The notes beneath the pieces are model-generated. The model saw nothing but the letters and a program-made list of their open reading frames with translations. It was not told the DNA's origin and searched no databases. From positions 186,001 through 250,000 of the forward strand of contig NZ_BAABWV010000002.1 of assembly GCF_040365005.1 (NCBI RefSeq): a stretch of DNA of 64,000 bases, in the 5' to 3' direction. The position numbers and the translations under genes were made by a program. Origin of the DNA: Antarcticimicrobium sp040365005 (GTDB lineage Bacteria > Pseudomonadota > Alphaproteobacteria > Rhodobacterales > Rhodobacteraceae). This document shows positions 17,022 through 24,062 of this stretch, one piece after another. The first letter of the stretch is position 1, and the number at the start of each line of letters is the position of its first letter.

Positions 17022-17519
17022 ATGAGTATGGAAATGCAGATGAGCCTGGCCTCGCGGCAGGGCTTCATGAACAGCTACCTGGAGGCGCTGGCGCTGGTCG
17101 AACGGTTGCATCGGTTGTTGCTGGACGTGATCAAGGACGAATTCGATCGTTTCGGCATTCTCGATATCAACGCGGTGCAGGGGTTGCTGCTGTTCAACAT
17201 CGGCGACCACGAGGTGACCGCCGGCGAGTTGAAGAGCCGGGGATATTACCAGGGCAGCAACGTCAGCTATAACCTGAAGAAACTGGTCGACATGGGCTAC
17301 ATGCACCACCAGCGCTGCGAGATCGACCGCCGCGCGGTGCGGGTGCGGCTGACCCGGCGCGGGCGCGAGATTCGCGACGTGGTCGAAACTCTGTTCGAAC
17401 GCCATGCGGTCGGGCTGGAGCAGAAGGGCGTGATGACGGCGGCGGCGGTCGAGGATATCACCAGCGCGCTGAAACGGGTCGAACGCTACTGGACCGACCA
17501 GATTCGCTATATCTACTGA
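17022..17519 (+). CDS. MarR-family winged-helix regulator (LdtR-like)
   Basis: The 165-residue protein has a central winged helix with the pattern NIGDHEVTAGELKSRGYYQGSNVSYNLKKLVDMGY, typical of a conserved alphaproteobacterial MarR subgroup that includes LdtR of Rhizobiales, a regulator of an L,D-transpeptidase and stress tolerance. The ATG at 17022 is preceded by GGAGGGA. Its 3' end overlaps the convergent DUF1194 gene by 7 bp. The LdtR-like assignment is by sequence resemblance; targets here are unknown. Confidence 0.82.
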   Translation: MSMEMQMSLASRQGFMNSYLEALALVERLHRLLLDVIKDEFDRFGILDINAVQGLLLFNIGDHEVTAGELKSRGYYQGSNVSYNLKKLVDMGYMHHQRCEIDRRAVRVRLTRRGREIRDVVETLFERHAVGLEQKGVMTAAAVEDITSALKRVERYWTDQIRYIY

Positions 17520-18241
17520 GGATCGAGGGCCGAGAGATTGGGCAGTTCCAGCTCGCGCAACAGCTTGCGGGCCATCGCCGCGCCATAATCGTCAAACCCG
17601 AGGGCGGTCTCGACAAAGGCGCCCGGCCCAAGGATGACCCACGCGCGGAAATAGGACGACAGTGCGCCGATATCCGCCTGGCGCCGGTCACCGCCACGCG
17701 GCGCGTCGGCCCCGATGGCCAGCGCGTTCACCGTGATCCCGCGCCGCACCAGGTCCGTCTTGACCTCGCGCGGGTGCGGCCCCTGGTTGTGATGCCCGTC
17801 GCCGGAGATATCCAGCGTGCGCCGCCAGCACGCCGGTTGATCCGCCAGCAGGTCGGCACCGTGGCGCATCGCGGCGCCCAGCCCGGTGCCCGGTGGTGCG
17901 GCGCTGCGGGCGGTTCCGGCCAAGCGCGCGGCGATCCGGGCGAGGGTGGCGTGATCGGTGACCTCGGTCCAGCCCAGCAACGGGCGCTGATACCCCGGTC
18001 CGCTCCATTCAAACACAGCCAGCCGCACCGGGGCCGCCGGCAGTGCCAGCAACGCCCGCGCGACCTGCGGATCGGTGAGCGCGGCGGCCAGCCCGTCGAG
18101 TTGCAGCCGGTACTCGGCCGCATCAACCGAGCCCGAGACATCGAGGCCCAGCGCCAGCGCCTGCCGACATTGCGCCGCAACGGGCGGGGCCAGGGCGAGC
18201 ATCCCGGCAAGACCGGCGGCAAGTCGAACCGCACGGATCAT
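17513..18241 (-). CDS. DUF1194 exported VWA-like protein (copy 1)
   Basis: The 242-residue protein has a Sec signal peptide (MIRAVRLAAGLAGMLALAPPVAA) and then a von Willebrand A-like DUF1194 domain opening with LGLDVSGSVDA. The DxSxS metal-ion (MIDAS) residues are D34, S36 and S38. It is probably periplasmic; the function of the family is unknown. Its start overlaps the stop of the upstream paralogue (ATGA), and the two copies align along their whole length, so they arose by tandem duplication. Confidence 0.85.
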   Translation of the reverse strand: MIRAVRLAAGLAGMLALAPPVAAQCRQALALGLDVSGSVDAAEYRLQLDGLAAALTDPQVARALLALPAAPVRLAVFEWSGPGYQRPLLGWTEVTDHATLARIAARLAGTARSAAPPGTGLGAAMRHGADLLADQPACWRRTLDISGDGHHNQGPHPREVKTDLVRRGITVNALAIGADAPRGGDRRQADIGALSSYFRAWVILGPGAFVETALGFDDYGAAMARKLLRELELPNLSALDPQ

Positions 18242-18960
18242 CCCGGCTGTCCCGGCGCAGGGTGGGGCAGCGCCCCGACTGCGCGCGGGCGCAACTCGCG
18301 CAAGAGCTTGCGGCGCATGGCGCGTTCGTAATCGTCGAACCCCTGTGCCACCTCCAGAAAGGCGCCGGGACCGTGCAACACGTGGTCGCGATACCAGGTG
18401 ACAAGGTCGATCTCGGCGCCATCGTCGGGGGCGCTGACCACCAGCCCGTTGACGGTGACCCCGGCAAAGGGAAACTCGGCATAGGCGGCGGCGGGGCCAA
18501 AGCCCTCGTTGTTCTCGCCGTCGCCAGCCATGTCGAGGGTGCGGAACAGGCAGTCGGGTCCGCGCGCCAGCAGCCCGGCGCCAAAGCCCAGGGCATAGCC
18601 CATGGCGGTGGGAAACTCGGTGTGGCCGCGGTTCGAACGGCCCAGCGTCTCGGCCATCTCCAGCAGGTCGCGCCGGCTGCGGATCAGTCGCCAGTCGGCC
18701 AGCACCTGCTGGTTATAGCGCCCGCTCCACTCATAGGCGGCGAGGGCGACGGGCAGGGGGGCGGCAAAGATCGCGCGTTCGACCGGGGGCGAGATCAGCG
18801 CCGCGGCCAGCCCGCCGCGCTGCAGCGCGTCCTCTTGCGCATCGACCGAACTGGAGACGTCCAGCGCCAGCGCCAGGGCGAGGCGACACTCGGCCGCCGC
18901 CAGCGGCGCGGCCCCAAGCCCCACCGCCCACGCCAGCGCGCGCGCCGCCGCCCTTACCAA
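18238..18960 (-). CDS. DUF1194 exported VWA-like protein (copy 2)
   Basis: The 240-residue paralogue of the adjacent gene has a signal peptide ending near APLAAA and the MIDAS-like sequence LALDVSSSVDA. The start appears to be TTG at 18960, which overlaps the 3' end of the glyoxalase gene by 7 bp. The gene order gloA-DUF1194-DUF1194 with overlaps at both junctions implies one transcript. Two VWA-like periplasmic proteins made together could form a heteromer (inference). Confidence 0.82.
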   Translation of the reverse strand: MVRAAARALAWAVGLGAAPLAAAECRLALALALDVSSSVDAQEDALQRGGLAAALISPPVERAIFAAPLPVALAAYEWSGRYNQQVLADWRLIRSRRDLLEMAETLGRSNRGHTEFPTAMGYALGFGAGLLARGPDCLFRTLDMAGDGENNEGFGPAAAYAEFPFAGVTVNGLVVSAPDDGAEIDLVTWYRDHVLHGPGAFLEVAQGFDDYERAMRRKLLRELRPRAVGALPHPAPGQPG

Positions 18961-19382
18961 TGGCCGATGCTCTCCATGCTGACCCAGGGTTCGGCGGGGG
19001 CCAGGGCATCGCCGTTCTGCAACAGCTCGACCGAGATGTTGTCGGGCGAGCGGACAAAGGCCATGCGCCCGTCGCGCGGCGGGCGGTTGATGGTGACGCC
19101 GTTGTCCATCAGGTGCTGGCAGGTCTCGTAGATATTGTCGACGCCATAGGCGAGATGGCCGAAATGGCGGCTGTCGCTGGGCAGCCCGTCGTCGCCGTCC
19201 CAGTTGTAGGTCAGCTCGATCGGGCAGTCGGGCTGATCCGGCGGCGCCATGAAGATCAGTGAAAAGCGCCCCTCCTCGCTGTCATGGCGGCGGGTCTCGA
19301 CAAGGCCCAGAAGCTGGTAGAACGCCATGGATTTTTCCAGGTCTTTCACCCGGACCATCGTATGCAGATAAGTCAGCGCCAT
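18954..19382 (-). CDS. gloA: Glyoxalase I (lactoylglutathione lyase) family protein
   Basis: The 142-residue protein begins MALTYLHTMVRVKDLEKSM. It has the paired beta-alpha-beta-beta-beta modules of glyoxalase I, and the expected metal ligands are in place: H7, E56 (IELTYN), H76 (HFGHLAY) and E119 (ISVELLQ). It would convert the methylglyoxal-glutathione hemithioacetal to S-lactoylglutathione. The ATG at 19382 gives the standard N-terminus; the frame is open further upstream but without family similarity. Confidence 0.88.
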   Translation of the reverse strand: MALTYLHTMVRVKDLEKSMAFYQLLGLVETRRHDSEEGRFSLIFMAPPDQPDCPIELTYNWDGDDGLPSDSRHFGHLAYGVDNIYETCQHLMDNGVTINRPPRDGRMAFVRSPDNISVELLQNGDALAPAEPWVSMESIGHW

Positions 19383-19455
19383 TCTCGTGGCTCCCCCGTG
19401 TCTCGTTTGCGCCCTCAATCTAACGCCGGGACGCGGCATGTCGAGCGGCCGGGGG

Positions 19456-20853
19456 TCAGAACGCCGACTGGATGCCGAAATTGATGCCCATGCGCGTGGC
19501 GTCGTAGAGCGCGATGTTGCTGTCGGTGCGCGATGCCGAAATCTGCATCGTCGGGCTGAAGCCGTAATAATCGACCTTGTCGAAGATCAGGGTCACATCG
19601 GCCTGCAGCCGGTCCTCTTGCCGCCCGTCCGGGCTGTGGGGCGACACGTCATAGCTGCGGTTGCGCGCCCAGAGGCCCATCTGCATCGTGGCACCGACAA
19701 TGGGCTTGGCCAGGGTCAGTTGCGCGCGCAGCCCGATCTCGCGGTATTCATCGGCGGCATTGGGCGATTGGGCGGCGGCCAGCGTCGCACCGGTCCAGAA
19801 CGTCGCGCCGTTGAGGATGCGGGTGGTATAGGACAGATCGGCGCGCAGCGTGTCGCTGTCGCTGGTGGCGATGCCGAACTGGCGCTCCCCGGCCAGCCGC
19901 AGGTTGACCTTGTCGCCCGAGGCCAGGCGATAGGACTGCCCGGCAGAGAGGCGCAGGAACCGCGCGTATTCCGCGCCGCCATACCAGCTTTGGCCGCCGT
20001 CGACGACGATACGGTATTCTCCCCGCCGGTCGAAATTGAGCCCCCGGTGACCATAGCCCAGCGAATAGGTGACAAAGGCGAAATCGCTGCCCTTGGCGGT
20101 GGGGGCGATCGACTTGGCCTCACCCGAGAGCGTGTAGGTCCGTAGATCGGCGGTCAGGATCAGGTCGTTCGCCCGCGTCTCGGTCTCGGCAAAGCGATAA
20201 CGGGTGGTGACCCCCAGCGCGTATTCCACCCCCGAGAGCGCGCGGGCGGTGCCGCCAAGCTCGTATTCCACCGGCTGGCCGAACAGCAGTTCCGACAGCT
20301 TGTAATTCAGAAAGGACGAGCGCGCGGACGAGCCGTTGTTGATGTTCGATTCCGGCGAGACCGAGAAGGAGAGCTGCGTCGACCAGGGGTTGCGTGCGCG
20401 CACATAGCGGAAATCGTTGATCGCCTTGCGCTCGGCGATCTCGGTCGGGGCGTGCTGCACCGCGCGGCGCAGCCACCATTGCGCGCGGGTGCGGTGACCG
20501 TCCGAGGCCAGCGCCTGCGCCATCAGCAGGGAAGAGGAATACTTCTGCGCCGCGTCCTCTGACAGGCGCCACGCGGCGCGGGCCGAGGTCTTGGCCAGCG
20601 CGAACCGGCCCAGATCGCGTGCAGCGCGCGAGCGGAGCATCAGGGCTGTGCGGTCCTCCGGGTTCCGCCCCAGCAGCGCATCGGAGAACCGCAGTGCACG
20701 CGGTGCGTCGCCGGCGCGCAGCGCCATCAGCGCCGCCAGCCGCAACTGCTCGGGCGCCAGTTCCACCGGCGCCGCCCGCAGGGGCAGGGCCAGCGCTGCC
20801 AGGATCGACAGGCCAGCCAGCCCCCGGATCACCGTTTCACGCATCGCGGGCAT
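19456..20853 (-). CDS. Slam-type outer-membrane protein (surface lipoprotein assembly modifier, DUF560)
   Basis: The protein is about 465 residues long. A signal peptide (RETVIRGLAGLSILAALALPLRA) is followed by a helical, TPR-like N-terminal domain (about residues 35-150, with ALMALRAGDAPRAL and LARWRL-type repeats), and then a strand-rich C-terminal half ending in aromatic GINFGIQSAF, as in outer-membrane barrels. LSFSVSPESNINNGS matches the conserved SNIN motif at the start of the DUF560 barrel. Slam proteins move lipoproteins to the cell surface. The gene immediately upstream encodes a TbpB-like lipoprotein, the classic substrate arrangement. The start may be 20853 or 20844. Confidence 0.8.
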   Translation of the reverse strand: MPAMRETVIRGLAGLSILAALALPLRAAPVELAPEQLRLAALMALRAGDAPRALRFSDALLGRNPEDRTALMLRSRAARDLGRFALAKTSARAAWRLSEDAAQKYSSSLLMAQALASDGHRTRAQWWLRRAVQHAPTEIAERKAINDFRYVRARNPWSTQLSFSVSPESNINNGSSARSSFLNYKLSELLFGQPVEYELGGTARALSGVEYALGVTTRYRFAETETRANDLILTADLRTYTLSGEAKSIAPTAKGSDFAFVTYSLGYGHRGLNFDRRGEYRIVVDGGQSWYGGAEYARFLRLSAGQSYRLASGDKVNLRLAGERQFGIATSDSDTLRADLSYTTRILNGATFWTGATLAAAQSPNAADEYREIGLRAQLTLAKPIVGATMQMGLWARNRSYDVSPHSPDGRQEDRLQADVTLIFDKVDYYGFSPTMQISASRTDSNIALYDATRMGINFGIQSAF

Positions 20854-20863
20854 CGCTGCGCCC

Positions 20864-21931
20864 TCAGCGGTAGACGATGAAGCCGCTGGTTTCGCGCACC
20901 GAACTGGCGATCGGATCGACGCTGTTCTCGAGCACCACGACGCCGACGATCCGCTTGGCGTTGTTGCCCGAGACGATGGCATAGTAATTGCCACTCTCGA
21001 ACGACTGGCTCTCGCCGGAACTGTCGACATAAGAACTGCTGACCGTGCCCAGAAGCTCGCCGTTGTCATCCATCACGCCGGGCCCGACCACGAAGGTCGC
21101 GGTGGGATAGCTGCGCAGGGTGGTGCCGGCGCTGGTTCCGATCCGGCTCAGCACGTCCGAGGTGATGTCGGTGCCCTCGATGTCAAAGATGCGACGGTTG
21201 GTGATGGTGCCGGTGACCGCGTCGCCACGCGATCCGGTGGTTTCGTCGAAATCGTCGAAATCGATGGCGATCTCGATGTCGGCGGTGGTGTACTCCAGCC
21301 CGCTGGCGCCATTGAAGTCGCGCAGACCCGCCATCTGGCCGTTGTAGATCGCCTGCCCGGTCGAAGGCAGGGTGACGCCGCCTTCGCGCTGGTAGACGAA
21401 GCCGCCGAACCCATATCCGACATAGGCGCCGGTGCGCACGATGGCGAACTTGTCCTGGCCGTTGCGGCTGACGCCGTAGATCGCCCGGTGGCTGAACTGG
21501 GAAATCGGCGCGCTGCTGTCGGGGTCGGTGGCCAGCGGGTCGGCCTCGTAGACGGCATATTGGCTCTTGCCGCCGGGCAGGCTGCTCACCTTGGTGCCGC
21601 GTGCGTATTCGTTGTCGCCGTCAAAGGCGAGGTTGTTCACGAAGAAGGTGTCGCTGTCCGCGTCATAGCTGATGTCATTGGCATAGCCGTCGCCGGAATT
21701 GCCGCCCTCGCTCTGGGTCGGCTCGCTGCGGTAGATCCCGCTGTCGGCATCGGGCGATGCGGTGCCGGGGGGCAGCGTGCGATCGCTGTCGATCCCGCTG
21801 TCGGTCCCGGTGTCGGTCGTGGTGTCCGTGGTGGTATCGGTATCGGACGCGGCATCGACAAAGGGGTTGGACCCGCCGCTGCACGCCGATAACGCCAACG
21901 CGGCCGTTGCCGCGACGATAAATCTGCTCAT
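20864..21931 (-). CDS. TbpB-like surface lipoprotein, putative Slam substrate
   Basis: The 355-residue lipoprotein has lipobox LSAC with Cys17 as the acylation site. A Thr/Asp-rich low-complexity tether follows (about residues 32-50), then beta-rich sequence. The C-terminal half has the pattern GGVTLPSTGQAIYNGQMAG...IDFDDFDETTG...GTITNRRI, resembling the eight-stranded barrel domain of transferrin-binding-protein-like lipoproteins (MPTSGTATYxG...). Its stop is 10 bp before the Slam start, so the pair is co-transcribed. The ligand is unknown; no TonB-dependent receptor gene is nearby and no clear Fur box was found upstream. Confidence 0.78.
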   Translation of the reverse strand: MSRFIVAATAALALSACSGGSNPFVDAASDTDTTTDTTTDTGTDSGIDSDRTLPPGTASPDADSGIYRSEPTQSEGGNSGDGYANDISYDADSDTFFVNNLAFDGDNEYARGTKVSSLPGGKSQYAVYEADPLATDPDSSAPISQFSHRAIYGVSRNGQDKFAIVRTGAYVGYGFGGFVYQREGGVTLPSTGQAIYNGQMAGLRDFNGASGLEYTTADIEIAIDFDDFDETTGSRGDAVTGTITNRRIFDIEGTDITSDVLSRIGTSAGTTLRSYPTATFVVGPGVMDDNGELLGTVSSSYVDSSGESQSFESGNYYAIVSGNNAKRIVGVVVLENSVDPIASSVRETSGFIVYR

Positions 21932-22026
21932 GACTGCCTGCCTCAGATCGTTTTTGGATCAAGTTTTTTTCACAACGTTCTGGAAACAGGGTGAAAAGTC
22001 AACGATCAATCATGGCGTGCGAAATC

Positions 22027-22097
22027 TTGTTCGGCAAAAATGGCGGAATTGCCATACCCGATATTGCGGTTGGCCTGTGTTGTTCGGCAAGATATGG
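22027..22097. repeat. Imperfect direct repeat upstream of thyX
   Basis: TTGTTCGGCAAAAATGG (22027-22043) recurs as TTGTTCGGCAAGATATGG (22080-22097), 53 bp further on. Both lie in the 200-bp gap between the divergent lipoprotein and thyX genes, which is less GC-rich than its neighbours. It could be a pair of regulator sites or a local duplication. Confidence 0.4.
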
Positions 22098-22131
22098 GGG
22101 TTCGCGACTCATCTAGTGAAAGGAACCCGCC

Positions 22132-23037
22132 ATGCCGCTGTCGCCCGAGCAAGAGGCCGAGATCGCAGATCAGCGCGCCACGCCCCAGCCCACCCTGCGC
22201 GCGGTGGCGCCGGGGATGGAGGACCACCTCTATACCGCCTACCCGGTGCTGGACCACGGGTTCGTGCGGGTGATCGACTACATGGGCGACGACGCGGCGA
22301 TCTGCCAGGCCGCGCGGGTCAGCTATGGCAAGGGCACCAAGTCGGTCAGCAATGACGAGGGGCTGATCCGCTACCTGATGCGGCACTGGCACTCGACCCC
22401 CTTCGAGATGTGCGAGATCAAGCTGCATGTGAAACTGCCGGTCTTCGTCGCCCGCCAGTGGATCCGCCACCGCACCGCCAACGTGAACGAGTACTCGGCG
22501 CGCTACTCGATCCTCGACCGCGAATTCTACATCCCGGCGCCGGAGCACGTGGCGGCGCAATCCACCGTCAACAACCAGGGCCGGGGCGAATTGCTCGAGG
22601 GGGCCGAGGCCGCCCGCGTGCTGGAGATCCTCAAGGCCGACAGCGCCCGCGCCTATGACAATTACGAGGCGATGATCAGTGACGACGGCCAGCAGGGGCT
22701 GGCCCGCGAACTGGCGCGGATGAACCTGCCCGCCAACATCTATACCCAGTGGTACTGGAAGGTGGACCTGCACAACCTGTTCCACTTCCTGCGCCTGCGC
22801 GCCGATGCCCACGCCCAGTACGAGATCCGCGTCTATGCCGAAGAGATCTGCAAGCTGGTCGCCGACTGGGTCCCCTTCGCCTATCGCGCCTTCGAGGATT
22901 ACCGCATGGGGGGAGCGACACTCAGCGCCACAGCCCTTGATTGCATTCGCCGGATGGTGAAAGGTGAAGAGGTGACGCAGGAGAACTCCGGCATGTCCAA
23001 GGGGGAATGGCGGGAGTTCATGGGGGTTTTGGGGTGA
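22132..23037 (+). CDS. thyX: FAD-dependent thymidylate synthase
   Basis: The 301-residue flavoenzyme makes dTMP from dUMP using methylenetetrahydrofolate and NADPH. The ThyX signature RHRxxNxNExSxRY is present as RHRTANVNEYSARY (about residues 112-125), and the C-terminal RMNLPANIYTQWYWKVDLHNLFHFL segment is characteristic. The ATG at 22132 follows GAAAGGAA. ThyX replaces ThyA in most Rhodobacterales. The AT-rich HEPN gene starts 10 bp after its stop. Confidence 0.95.
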   Translation: MPLSPEQEAEIADQRATPQPTLRAVAPGMEDHLYTAYPVLDHGFVRVIDYMGDDAAICQAARVSYGKGTKSVSNDEGLIRYLMRHWHSTPFEMCEIKLHVKLPVFVARQWIRHRTANVNEYSARYSILDREFYIPAPEHVAAQSTVNNQGRGELLEGAEAARVLEILKADSARAYDNYEAMISDDGQQGLARELARMNLPANIYTQWYWKVDLHNLFHFLRLRADAHAQYEIRVYAEEICKLVADWVPFAYRAFEDYRMGGATLSATALDCIRRMVKGEEVTQENSGMSKGEWREFMGVLG

Positions 23038-23046
23038 GGAGTTTGT

Positions 23047-23691
23047 ATGCCTTCTAACTCGAGAAAGCTTTTTAAGAGTAAACTTTTGCCTGACGTTGGA
23101 GCGCTGTTGGAGAGCCATCGGGTTCTGAATCCGACAGGTCGAGGAAGAAGAGCACTTGGACATATAACTCGCAGTGGTGTGGTTATGCTTTGCGCTGCTT
23201 GGGAGTTGTATATTGAGGAAGTTGCAAAAGAAGCTGCCGATCATATTGCAGCGCGAGCTAGAACCCCTGATGATTTGCCTCTCCGGCTGCGGCAGAAGAT
23301 TTCCCGCGTGGTAAGAAACCACAAGAACGAAGTTGCACCTTTGCTGCTTTGCGGGGATGGTTGGAGGAATGTCTATAAAAACCGCGTCAAGCAATTGTCA
23401 GAAAACCTGAATACGCCAAAATTTGGAAACATCGATGAGTTGTTTTCAAAGTGTTTGGATTTGTCAGGGGTCAATTTATCTTGGAGGCATGATAAATCTG
23501 ATTTAAACGCTTTTGTATCTATTCGAGGTGAAATAGCTCATCGTGGCGCAGACGCTCGTTATGTGAAGGTCAAGGATCTTCGCGAATACAAGAATGTTAT
23601 AGATGATCTGGTGAAAGATACGGATGACGCTATTTCTGCCCATATCCGAGATATAACAAGCGTTGGCACCCTGCCTTGGAGAAGGACCTAG
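23047..23691 (+). CDS. HEPN-domain protein (RiboL-PSP-HEPN-like), AT-rich
   Basis: The 214-residue all-helical protein has a central GVVMLCAAWELYIEEVAKEA helix and the ribonuclease-type HEPN motif Rx4H as RGEIAH (R160-H165). This is the pattern of RiboL-PSP/MAE_28990-type HEPN proteins, many of which are RNases in toxin-antitoxin or abortive-infection systems. Base composition is clearly lower in GC than the flanking genes, and A/T-ending codons are common, which points to recent acquisition. It directly follows thyX. No separate antitoxin gene is visible, and a REPIN-like element lies about 250 bp downstream. Confidence 0.7.
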   Translation: MPSNSRKLFKSKLLPDVGALLESHRVLNPTGRGRRALGHITRSGVVMLCAAWELYIEEVAKEAADHIAARARTPDDLPLRLRQKISRVVRNHKNEVAPLLLCGDGWRNVYKNRVKQLSENLNTPKFGNIDELFSKCLDLSGVNLSWRHDKSDLNAFVSIRGEIAHRGADARYVKVKDLREYKNVIDDLVKDTDDAISAHIRDITSVGTLPWRRT

Positions 23692-24062
23692 TTCTTTTCA
23701 ACAATGGAAAGTGAAGCAGGGGATATGCGGCGGACTGAAAACGCCTAAAAAATCGCCCCCAACCCCACGCCAGCGCCGGACCGGGGGCTGGCGCTGCTCC
23801 GTTTGATCGGTGCGCTTTATCCCTGCCAAATCCGGACAACATTTGAGCGACGCGCCTGCGTCGTCAAGGCGCCAGACCGCCCAGTTCAGGGCGTGCGACG
23901 CATGGCGGCCCCCCTTTATTCAACGTCCCCTCCAACGCCCCTGTCATCCCCGCGCAGGCGGGGATCTGTTCGACAGGAGGGGCAGGGAGGTCCCCGCTTG
24001 CGCGGGGATGACAACGCGAGGGGAGGGATGACAGCGTAGGGGAGGGCAGGAAAGGCCGCCGC
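23692..24062. other. Intergenic region between HEPN gene and hrpB
   Basis: This 371-bp stretch lies between two convergent genes. It contains a GC-rich inverted repeat near 23770-23795 (GCCAGC...GCTGGC) and one REPIN-like element (23943-24012). I see no convincing gene in it. Confidence 0.5.
23943..24012. repeat. REPIN-like element, family A
   Basis: Two hairpins stand in inverted orientation: GTCA + ATCCCCGC-type stem with loop GCAG at the left, and the mirror form TCCCCGC-TTGC-GCGGGGA + TGAC at the right. The whole 70-bp unit begins GTCA and ends TGAC and could fold as two small hairpins or one long one. Related units occur at 34.9, 35.4, 35.5, 38.2 and 39.8 kb. Confidence 0.75.
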
